A stretch of 20,880 nucleotides of DNA, taken from the NCBI GenBank assembly GCA_001953115.1, contig LSSL01000439.1:1-20880 (forward strand). The letters run 5' to 3'. The notes beneath the pieces were generated by a model. The model was given only the letters and a program-made list of their open reading frames with translations, was not told the DNA's origin and did not search any database. The stretch's first letter is position 1. Every line of letters begins with the position of its first letter. The stretch comes from Smittium mucronatum. Taxonomy: Eukaryota > Kickxellomycota > Harpellomycetes > Harpellales > Legeriomycetaceae. Position numbers and translations under genes: made by a program. This document shows, one piece after another, positions 12,391-19,946 of this stretch.

Positions 12391-13007
12391 TATATGGTTA
12401 TGATTTTTTTTTTTTTAATTTTAGAAGCTTTTATCAACCTAAAAGTTTGGTGCAAAGAAAGTATCAAATTCGGATAGTCTTAAAATATTTACATTTTTCG
12501 GAAAAAAAAAAAAAGAGCAGATTGAAAACTGGCCAATTATCCAGGGTTATATAGTCATATGTTTAAATTCTGCCTGCTAATTATCGAATGAAATTATGAA
12601 AACAAAAAACCAAACTTTTTTTTTTTTTACCAGAATCTAATTGACTTTTATTTCTGCAATAAATTTTCTCGATTTTAAATTTATCGCAGATTTGCTAATT
12701 TAAAATAATATTTCGCCAATCAGAAAACATGGCAAATTGACTGATTCTTTTGTGAGATTTTTTTTTTTCTGTGAATTGAGATTTCTGCGTAAAAAAAAGT
12801 AGTGGATTGATATATCTGCGTAAAAAAATGAAATAAAAAATATAAACCAGTCTAAAATCGAAAACCAATTGGAGTTCCTTTAGTACAGAGAAGGTTTAAT
12901 TGCATTCATATAATATCATATAATACAATACAATAAATAAACCACCATTGCAATTTTATATCTTCTCTAATTTCCGATTAGTTTTTGTATAACCATATTC
13001 AAATAAA
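12391..13007. other. ESF2 upstream region
   Basis: No coding sequence is supported. Scattered CCAAT boxes occur at 12533-12537, 12716-12720 and as the palindrome CCAATTGG at 12865-12872. These could be promoter elements of ESF2, whose start lies at 12390, though the latter two are more than 300 bp away. A 31-bp-period repeat at 12771-12828 is listed separately. T and A homopolymers are abundant. Confidence 0.5.
12771..12828. repeat. two-copy direct repeat, 31-bp period
   Basis: The 27-base unit GTGRATTGAKATWTCTGCG plus TAAAAAAA occurs at 12771-12797 and again at 12802-12828 with only three substitutions. The core TCTGCGTAAAAAAA (14 bases) is identical in both. It lies about 380 bp upstream of the ESF2 start codon and could be a duplicated regulatory site or simple slippage. 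Confidence 0.75.
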
Positions 13008-13153
13008 GGCTAGTCTCTTCAATTGATACTTTGTCTGGTGAAATAAACTAGTCAACATGTTTCTTTTTCCTTTGCGGGAAAAATCGTTTGCTAAAAAGGC
13101 ATTCTGAAACACAAAACTAGCCACCCTTCTTGGAAGGGCGGGGAGTTTTTTTT
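13008..13153 (+). ncRNA. candidate structured small RNA with Pol III-style T8 end
   Basis: Three perfect helices lie in series. GGCTAGT (13008-13014) pairs with ACTAGCC (13116-13122) and closes a domain of about 115 nt. TTTTTCC (13064-13070) pairs with GGAAAAA (13077-13083) around a 6-nt loop. CCCTTC (13124-13129) pairs with GAAGGG (13133-13138) around TTG. T8 follows at 13146-13153. TATAA at 12988-12992 is about 20 bp before the proposed 5' end. A helix chain closed by an oligo(T) run is the layout of RNA polymerase III transcripts. I looked for U1-U6, U3, SRP and RNase P landmarks and found none; the closing stem recalls metazoan Y RNAs, but the inner sequence does not. I saw no clear A or B box. 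A small inverted-repeat element is the main alternative. Confidence 0.3.
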
Positions 13154-13266
13154 ATATCAAAAGCCTCATATTTTTCAGCATATAAGCAAATGTAATTATA
13201 TGTATATTAATCATTTTCAACCCTCTTTCAATGGGTAACTAATATCCAGCTTTTAAACCCAAAAGT

Positions 13267-13363
13267 AATCCCTTATCACTCCAGTTTTTATACGGGATTA
13301 ATTTAAATTCGCGTTCACCCACCCGTCTTGTTTCGAGAGATTACCCAATCCTTTGGGGAAATC
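13267..13363. other. further inverted repeats in the ESF2-ClpX spacer
   Basis: AATCCC (13267-13272) pairs with GGGATT (13294-13299). GATTACCCAA (13339-13348) pairs imperfectly with TTGGGGAAATC (13353-13363) around a 4-nt loop. The stretch is richer in GC than ordinary spacer here. It may belong to a larger RNA or to a decayed coding relic; short minus-strand frames are open across 13300-13435. Confidence 0.3.
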
Positions 13364-13369
13364 AACCGA

Positions 13370-13435
13370 TTAAAATGTGCCAAATAAATCGAATCTTCTT
13401 GAAGGTACCAAAATCCTTTCTAATTTTTCAAACAT
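13370..13435 (-). pseudogene. short coding-like remnant, unidentified
   Basis: A 21-codon frame begins MFEKLERILVPSRRF and ends at a TAA. It resembles the start of the plus-strand frame at 1686 (MLERLFNVIFLPSRFF) in residue order and partly in codons. Two other minus-strand frames are also open nearby. It is too short to identify, and coincidence is possible. Confidence 0.15.
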
Positions 13436-13811
13436 ATAACACACTAGTCATTTAATCGCTCTGAATTTGGGCTTATAATGCGCTGGAAACAAAGGGAAAA
13501 AATTTGCTCATAAATTTAGGCTGAGAAATATTTTTTGATTTTTCTAGATAAAAATAATGGTTTAATAAAAAAAAGGCCAAGTCTTATTTTCAATTGATGA
13601 TCTTCATATCTAAGTATGTATTCTTCACATATAAACACTACATCAACATAAAGGTTTTTTTCATTCATAATCGCTAGAGAAAATTCAACTGGTTCCTACC
13701 AAGGGTTTAAAAAAAAAGCTAAAGATCATATTGATGGCAAAATAGTTTAAAAAATTATATATATTAGCACAGTAATATGTTAAAAATACTAATAAAAACT
13801 GTTAATAAAAA

Positions 13812-16421
13812 TTAAACGTCGTGCTCCATCTCCCTTTGAACCATGTGGTATTCTCCAACTTCAAAATACTTTGGTCTCTCCAAAAACCGTGCTGCTTTAG
13901 ACGTAATAACAACGTATTTTATGTCGGATTCTGGACAATCAAACATGGGTGCTAGCAAAACATTCTCCATTATCCTTCTCAACCCACGAGCTCCAGTCCT
14001 TTTTTCTTTCGCTTGCATTGCTATTGTTCTAATCGCTTTTTTTGTCAAGATTAATTCGGTCTATAATTTCAAAAGGAATGGTTATAAAACAAGTTCTCTT
14101 CCAGTATTCAACAAAAAATAAATATGTGTATATTAACTAGTTAAAGTTTTACCCCATTGACACCTAGCAAAGTCCGGAATTGTTCAAATATTGAATTCTT
14201 TGGCTCAGTCAGAATCCTAGTCAACTCATCTAGCGATAGTTCAGAAACACTAGCAACCACAGGGAGACGACCCACGAATTCAGGGATTAGCCCAAATTTT
14301 ATCAAGTCTATTTTTAAAAGAAATTGGAACTTTTAATTTTTTTCATAAAATCAAATTAATAAAACACAAGTGGCAATTACCTTCAGGCTCCACATAGTCT
14401 AATGGATTGAATTTTTCAGTATTTCCGGATTCTGTGGAATCCACACCTTGGAACCCATTGTCTGCCTGAATAGGTTTAAAGAAACTCTTAATTCCATCAT
14501 ATCTATCTATTTCAGAAGGACTATCTCCATTTAATCTACTATGTGAAGTGTTTAAGGAGCCGCTACGTATGGGATTATTGAACCCTATAGATCCTTTGGC
14601 AACTCTATCTATAACATAATCCTCAAGCCCTATGAAGGCCCCGCTTAATATAAACAGGATGTTTGATGTGTCTACATTGAAGACTCCAGGTTTGTTAAAA
14701 GACCCAGTATTCTTCCTGCCAGAGGATAAAATTTTATTTCTTGATCCATTATAGTTATTAAACATATTGTTTGAGCCCTCAAATCCACTTCCGCCTATTG
14801 GAAACCCGGAGCTGTTGGGTGGGAAATTGGACTTTCCAATTGGAGAGTCCTCTTCAAGTAAAGAGTCAAATCTTTTCAAGTCCTGTTCGCTCAATTTGTT
14901 GCCATTTTGACGAGCTTTACCGTCTAGAGAATTTTTATTCTTATCATCCAAAAAATCAAAACTAGGATCGTTCTTTTGGGCTTCTGAACTACGAGAATCT
15001 TTAATCCCTCCAGGTTTTGCTGGCTGACCCATAAAAAAATTCGCACCGTCGAGGAAACCCGGGTTCATGTTTAAGAACCCATCTATCCCTAAATCATTAC
15101 TACCACCAGATCCTTTACTGCCTATCCCCCCACTTAATGCAGCTGATTTGTCGTTGATGGTTATCACAGTACCTTCAAGCATTCTGAGGAGTCCTTGTTG
15201 AACTCCTTCGCCTGAAACATCCTTAGTGGTTGAATTGGAATCGGTTTTGCGGGATATTTTATCTATTTCATCTATAAAAACTATTCCAGTTTCTGCTAAA
15301 GAGACATCGTAATTACATTTCTAATAGAATGACGACTTTTAGTGAAGATAAAACATTATTTTTAAAAGCGTTTATATTCTACCTGCAACAATCTGTGAAT
15401 AACCAATTCAACATCCTCACCCACATACCCCGCCTGGGTTAAAGGGGTGGCATCTGACATTGAGAAAGGAACATTTAAAATCGAGGCTATACTTTTTGCT
15501 AACAGGGTTTTTCCTATGAAATACACAATGATAATTGTTATAGAAAATAAAAACGAGTTAAAATGTATAAATCTGCATGGAATTTTAGCTTACCTGAGCC
15601 AGTAGGACCCAAAATAAGGATGTTGCTTTTATCTATGATTGGATACTCAGTTGGGTTGTTTTGGCTGTAAAACGAACCGGAATCTAAAAATTACCGAGAA
15701 AAGGATAAAGTCTATTAGATTAAATCGAACAAACAAAAAGGAAAATAAAAAGCAAATCTTTTACCAGTAGATTTTGATTGTGAATAAATCGATTCAGAGT
15801 ATGAGGGAGAAGGAGAAGTTTCGGGTTCAGGTTCGACCTCGGCATAAAAATAGGATTTATTGCTATTTGAGGTTAATTTTAAGTCAGAGCCATTAATTGG
15901 GAAGTGGTCTTTATGCTTGGCAGCATTATTGAAGACATGATCTTCATAGTAAGCTTTAGCGATCTGGTTTCGTTCCTTATTCAAAGCATTTACTCTTATT
16001 CTATTATAATGATTATATACAGCGACTGAAAGGATTCTTTTAGCTCTCTCCTGGCCAATAACACTTTGGTCCAGAACCTCTTTGATCTAAAAATAAAGAG
16101 AAAAATAGAGTTTGTGATAAAGAGATAATAATATAAAAGTAAGTGGTTAGATACCCTTTTTGGGGTCAATGGGGGAGGACTTGAAGCGGAAGGCTGCTCT
16201 TTTTGAACTTTTCTTTCAGGAAGCGACTGGTACCCCCTAGAAAGCCGAGGTGAGACTAAAGAAGAGGATAGAGCAGCATGACTGTAAGCTGGGAATAGGG
16301 AGGAGGAAATTTTCTGGGAGTTCGGTCTGTTTATTGTGGAAATCTGGAATTTCCTGGTTCCACGAAAGGAAAAAGAGCTGAGCCTGCAAAGCTGGCACCG
16401 GTAGCCTTTCCCGAAAATCAT
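13812..16421 (-). CDS. CLPX: mitochondrial ClpX AAA+ unfoldase, 7 exons, with pore-loop insertion
   Basis: Minus-strand exons are 16421-16155, 16086-15765, 15683-15594, 15513-15383, 15320-14381, 14307-14153 and 14060-13812 (2154 nt, 717 aa); introns are 62-92 bp. Joining them gives one frame carrying the whole ClpX core: [12 protein letters not shown] (94-105), Walker A GPTGSGKT (222-229), pore-1 GYVG (255-258), Walker B IVFIDEID (283-290), pore-2 region SGEGVQQG (306-313), IGF (515-517), Arg-finger box PEFVGRLP (592-599) and sensor 2 GARGLR (658-663). Residues 1-68 are rich in R and S and lack acidic residues, as in a mitochondrial presequence. Only one CxxC pair (9-12) is present, so the bacterial C4 zinc finger is missing, as in yeast Mcx1. 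ClpX unfolds matrix proteins alone or for ClpP. About 140 extra residues precede the RKH-type loop and about 40 follow IGF, which explains the length compared with about 424 aa in E. coli. Confidence 0.95.
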
Positions 16422-16683
16422 GATAAAAATGGAAAAAATCGGTGGGGATAAATCGCAGAAACAAAGCGGTAAGGATATAAATATACAAAAGACGGTATTA
16501 ATTGTACATGTACTAGCGATAGTTACTACTACAAAGTTTATGAAAGATTAAAACGTTCTAGAAGCCATTTAGCTAACGAAATAATTAAAGAGCTGAATAT
16601 GCAAACTATTTATCAATGCCTATTTCAGCAACAGCCAATGAGTCGCATTTAAAATGTACGTATCCAGCTATGACCTTTTATGA
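16422..16683. promoter_or_regulatory. ClpX upstream region with a CCAAT box
   Basis: This is the presumed promoter and 5' UTR of the minus-strand ClpX gene. It contains AGCCAATGAG (CCAAT at 16635-16639), a good fit to the NF-Y/HAP consensus, about 215 bp from the ClpX start. No coding sequence is supported here. Confidence 0.35.
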
Positions 16684-16877
16684 CTAGTCATTGAGATCTG
16701 CCGCCAGTAATCTTCTCGGCCTGCTCAATGGAGGGGCCATTCCTTCCGCCCTCTTGTATTTCCTCAAGTGCGCAGGATGATTTGCGAATGTCTACGGCCG
16801 AAATCAGGGAGAAAATCGGATGGGGCAAAAAATGTTTATTTACTTACAGATTTTTTAGATCGGAATTTCCCGGTCAT
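16684..16877 (-). CDS. hypothetical 45-aa protein, two exons (uncertain)
   Basis: ATG at 16877 opens ten codons (exon 16877-16848), followed by a perfect GTAAGT donor. A 56-bp intron ends in GTAG, and exon 16791-16684 continues in phase for 35 codons to TAG. The product is basic, beginning MTGKFRSKKS and ending PRRLLAADLND. An in-frame TGA lies just upstream of the ATG, so this is the first start. Base composition is far richer in GC than spacer DNA. I recognise no family. A second frame across the same exon (minus, ending EQAEKITGGRSQ) is also open, so the true frame is not settled. It lies directly downstream of the interrupted ORF at 17126-16901 and may be part of one decayed gene. Confidence 0.25.
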
Positions 16878-16900
16878 CTGACGAGATAATCAGCGATTAC

Positions 16901-17126
16901 TCATCTAGATTTCCCCATGAAATTTTGAACATGTCCGAATCCTGGTGTTTCTCGCGCATTAAAAGCAGCGTTGGTTTGTTTATGGTTTTTAATGGCGTTA
17001 TCTTACAATAAAATTCCGTGATAAAAAAAAAAAAAGCAGCATTGATTCATCAGCCGCTATAAATTTTGGCTCTAAATTGATAATCGCTGGCATTGCCCAT
17101 TGTCGAATAAAATCTACTAATTCAGG
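16901..17126 (-). pseudogene. unidentified coding sequence interrupted by a retroposed fragment
   Basis: On the minus strand a good acceptor (CTAAC branch-like motif, then CCTCATTTCCAG) precedes an open frame starting PELVDFIRQWAMPAI at 17126. After about 32 codons it runs into a 70-bp stretch at 16962-17031 made of an inserted fragment plus one copy of its 13-bp flanking repeat. On the far side the same frame continues at MREKHQDSDMFK and ends at a TGA (16903-16901). The reading frame is continuous across the junction once the insertion is disregarded, which argues that this was coding when the insertion occurred. The family is unknown. An AADESMLLL stretch faintly recalls a reverse-transcriptase catalytic box, but the paired Asp is absent, so I do not assign it. 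Confidence 0.4.
16962..17044 (+). mobile_element. poly(A)-tailed retroposed fragment with 13-bp target-site duplication
   Basis: Direct repeats AAAAGCAGCGTTG (16962-16974) and AAAAGCAGCATTG (17032-17044) differ at one base and flank a 57-bp insert (16975-17031). The insert ends in a run of A. Its body contains the dispersed sequence also found at 69-106 and 5581-5610. On the minus strand the target site reads CTTTTAATG, matching the TTTT/AA nick preference of L1-type endonucleases. Short body, A tail, long duplication and this target together indicate target-primed reverse transcription. The likely origin is a 5'-truncated LINE or a SINE tail. It splits the minus-strand ORF described separately. 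Confidence 0.7.
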
Positions 17127-17600
17127 CTGGAAATGAGGTTAGATTTCTCGAAAAAATATTTCTAAGCTACAGACTAGACGAGCAGTTGTGTCTAGGCACC
17201 TGTCATCTTATTGTGGTATATGAGCTTTATAAGCCTACTTTTTCTTAGTGAATTATCCTGGATTTTCTGTCAGTGCTTTGAACATTATTGGTCTGTAGTA
17301 ACAAGAAATATGCATGCTAATTGTGTCAAGCTATCCAAAAGAAGTAAGATCGTTGTGAAACATCGTCTTAGAGTGGCCTTTTGCGACATCAGCCATTATC
17401 TGCATTCCCTATACAAAAATAATTTTAAAAAAAAAATAATCTGCTCACAAGTATACTTTTTCACTTTAATGGCGTCTAAGATATAGTAGGGAACGTTGAA
17501 TTAAATTCAACATTAACGAAAATAGGGCAAGGGCAAAGTTTGTTCTCAGCTAATATCAAGGATATAGACCCTCCCCATTAAGACTTTTATTGGTATACTT
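17127..17600 (-). pseudogene. possible further decayed exons, minus strand
   Basis: The stretch is richer in GC than its surroundings and shows several acceptor-like sites on the minus strand. One ends TTTTTGTATAG and is followed by an open frame GMQIMADVAKGHSK (from about 17408). Another ends TTACTACAG and is followed by PIMFKALTENPG. I could not join these with proper donors into one gene. They may be degraded exons of the interrupted gene downstream. A palindrome, GTTGAATT-A-AATTCAAC, sits at 17495-17511. Confidence 0.2.
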
Positions 17601-18509
17601 TTTTATATATATAAACACAAATGATTTATATATATACTCTGCGAAATCATCCATAAAGCATATTAAACTCAATCTCAACAAGAGTAGTTATCTTTTTGGT
17701 AGATATATATATGCCATCCTGTCTTTGTATGCTGTAAGTGATCATCTAAACGGGCGAATATCTCTCTAGTTATTCGCTCTTAATTTTAGCCCACAATACA
17801 GTTTTGAGCGTTAATCATAACAAAACACAAGCACAAAGATGATTGAATAATGAAAACAGTGAATGTATATATTGATTGAGTTTTGACTTTGAAGGTATAG
17901 ACCATGAATGTGTCTTTCAATCATAAATAGCGCAATCTATACTGACTCACTTCAAACTATTCAATAAACACCTTTCATTAATTTATAAAAAATAATCAAA
18001 ATACCCCATTATCACCGATTTTGTGGATTCAATATTAAATTTTGAAAATTTATATCTTTAATCATAATTAATCTCTATTTTGTCTTGTATTTTTTTTGGA
18101 AATTTTGGGTTACTTGAGGTTTAAAATAATTATTGGATATATTCAATTATTGAACATACTGTTTTCCGAAAAACAAAAGTAAAATAACGCAGTAGACTAA
18201 CTCTTGGCACTCTCATAGACTAAACTATTACTAATCTGAATCCTTTAATAGTGGCAATGTAATCTAGCACTAAATATCTGAATGGCATCCTTTATGAAAA
18301 TACCATAGATAACTCTATTTCTAATAAAAACTCTTGTATCGGTTTTGAATAAAAAAAATTTTAGTATAGTAATTGATGTAATTAATAATTCGGTATTGCT
18401 TGCTTTATGCTCTATCCTAATGAATATGCCCTTACTAGATAACTTTCAAAAATGATTATTATACTTTCATGAATTTGTACTTTATCCGCCGCTTCAGATT
18501 TTAAAAAAA
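17601..18509. other. AT-rich spacer, no gene seen
   Basis: No conserved coding or RNA gene is visible. A small hairpin with GCGAATA / TATTCGC arms (17754-17760 and 17771-17777) is the only clear structure. Runs of TATATA occur at 17604-17636. Confidence 0.5.
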
Positions 18510-18787
18510 ATTGGCTGTTTCCATTTGCTTAATTATAAACTTTTGATTCGATTACGTATTCAAAGTGCCCTATGAAACCCCTTTAATTAATGTTCTCTAA
18601 TATATTGGCCAATAATATTGCTTTATGATTAGCTTAGCCAATGGTTGGTTTCTTTTCTGTCTGGATTAAAATGAAGTAGTGTTAGTTTTCCTGACTTCTA
18701 TTAAATCGAAAAGTTGGGTTTGCTTTTTTCATTATTCAATTGGTTATTACACCCTCGTCCAATGGGCGCTGAAGTTGGTTTTATTGG
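18510..18787. promoter_or_regulatory. CCAAT-box cluster upstream of the proteasome beta-5 gene
   Basis: CCAAT or its complement ATTGG occurs at 18510-18514, as the perfect palindrome ATTGGCCAAT at 18604-18613, and at 18638-18642, 18739-18743, 18759-18763 and 18783-18787. That is seven pentamers in under 280 bp, far more than expected at this base composition. CCAAT is bound by the NF-Y/HAP complex. The cluster ends about 120 bp before the beta-5 ATG, consistent with its promoter. I did not find the yeast Rpn4 element GGTGGCAAA. Confidence 0.5.
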
Positions 18788-18904
18788 CCCCGCTAGGAAA
18801 TACGTATTCACTTCGGTTGAACAAAAACACTGCAAACAAAATAACTAGCAACTGACATTTACAATCTACTTTCGTACATTAGCACAAGTCCTCAGTTTGA
18901 CGAA

Positions 18905-19945
18905 ATGAGTTTCGGTAAAGTATTTAAATCCTCTGTTGGAGTCAAGCCCTCCTCCCATCTTTATGGTCTTGATGATGACATATTTGATGACAGGAGCGTT
19001 TCTGAGCAGGTGAGCATACCTCGGTTCGACTTTGCCCCAGTTTTGAATGTAAGAGTCTCATTGATGTTTACTTCTTTAAAATTTACAACTCTATAATCCC
19101 ATACCGCAAATAATTCCACTTATTTCATAGCCCGCTGAATTTTCCAATTCTCACATCGATGTTAAATCTCAAAAAGACAGTTTAATTAAATTGGCCCACG
19201 GTACCACCACCTTAGCTTTTAAATTTAAAAATGGAATCATTGTCGCCACTGATTCTCGTGCCACTAGTGGAAATATCATTGCTTCCCAAACCGTCAAAAA
19301 AGTTATAGAAATAAATCCCTATCTTCTCGGAACTATGGCCGGCGGTGCTGCCGATTGCTCATATTGGGAACGTGAGTTGGGAAGAAGATGTCGTCTTTAT
19401 GAATTAGCAAACAAAGAACGAATCTCTGTCGCTGCTGCTTCAAAATTGCTCTCCAACATGGTTTACTCCTACAAGGGAATGGGTCTATCCATGGGGACCA
19501 TGATTTGTGGTTGGGATAAAAAGGTACTGCTTTCTTAATTACATTTTCCATTTTCCATTTAATTTTTATAACTTTGGGTATATAGGGTCCAGGATTGTTT
19601 TATGTTGATTCCGAGGGCCAAAGATTAAGGGGTGATCTATTCTCTGTTGGTTCAGGTTCCACTTTTGCCTACGGCATCCTAGACACTGGATACAAATATG
19701 ACTTGGAGACAGCTGATGCTATAGAACTAGCTCGTCGTGCAATTTACCATGCAACTCACCGAGATGCCTACTCTGGTGGTTATATCAGAAGTAAGTTCTT
19801 TTTTAGCCTATTAATACTATTTATATCTTATTTAATAATATTCAAAAAAATTTTAGTGTATCACATCAAAGAGGAGGGTTGGGAGTTTATTGGGCTGGAA
19901 GATGTTGGAGAACTTTACTATAAGTATGCCGAAGAGTCCAAATAA
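18905..19945 (+). CDS. PRE2: 20S proteasome beta-5 (chymotrypsin-like) catalytic subunit, 4 exons
   Basis: Exons 18905-19048, 19131-19523, 19586-19790 and 19857-19945 join into 831 nt (276 aa). Introns are 82, 62 and 66 bp with donors GTAAGA, GTACTG and GTAAGT and TAG acceptors. A 72-residue propeptide ends in LAHG, and autocleavage before Thr73 gives a 204-residue mature subunit starting TTTLAFKF, the usual beta-5 length. In mature numbering the sequence shows Thr1, Asp17, Arg19, Lys33, the S1 pocket residues Met45, Ala49 and Cys52, the GSGS motif (129-132), and Asp167 and Ser170 in HRDAYSGG. These are the catalytic triad and supporting residues of an active N-terminal nucleophile protease. 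The subunit sits in the beta ring of the 20S core and cleaves after hydrophobic residues (yeast Pre2, human PSMB5). The propeptide segment FAPVLNP resembles Pre2 and supports the chosen exon 1 end. Confidence 0.96.
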
Positions 19946-19946
19946 A
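19941..19946 (+). promoter_or_regulatory. AATAAA overlapping the beta-5 stop codon
   Basis: The last Lys codon and the TAA stop create AATAAA. It is so close to the stop that use as a cleavage signal would give almost no 3' UTR, so it is probably coincidental. No other AATAAA stands out in the next 200 bp. Confidence 0.2.

Noticed and set aside
12880..12910. ACAGAGA motif as a possible U6 snRNA
   Set aside because: The downstream AGC triad and intramolecular stem region of U6 are absent.
13843..14121. 92-codon plus-strand ORF
   Set aside because: Antisense shadow of ClpX exon 7 and the adjacent intron.
16237..16488. 83-codon minus-strand ORF with an upstream ATG
   Set aside because: A different frame over ClpX exon 1; it does not join to the ClpX core, whereas the 16421 start does.
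17211..17486. 91-codon plus-strand ORF
   Set aside because: No recognisable family, and the coding-like signals here (acceptors, frame restored across the insertion downstream) are on the minus strand.
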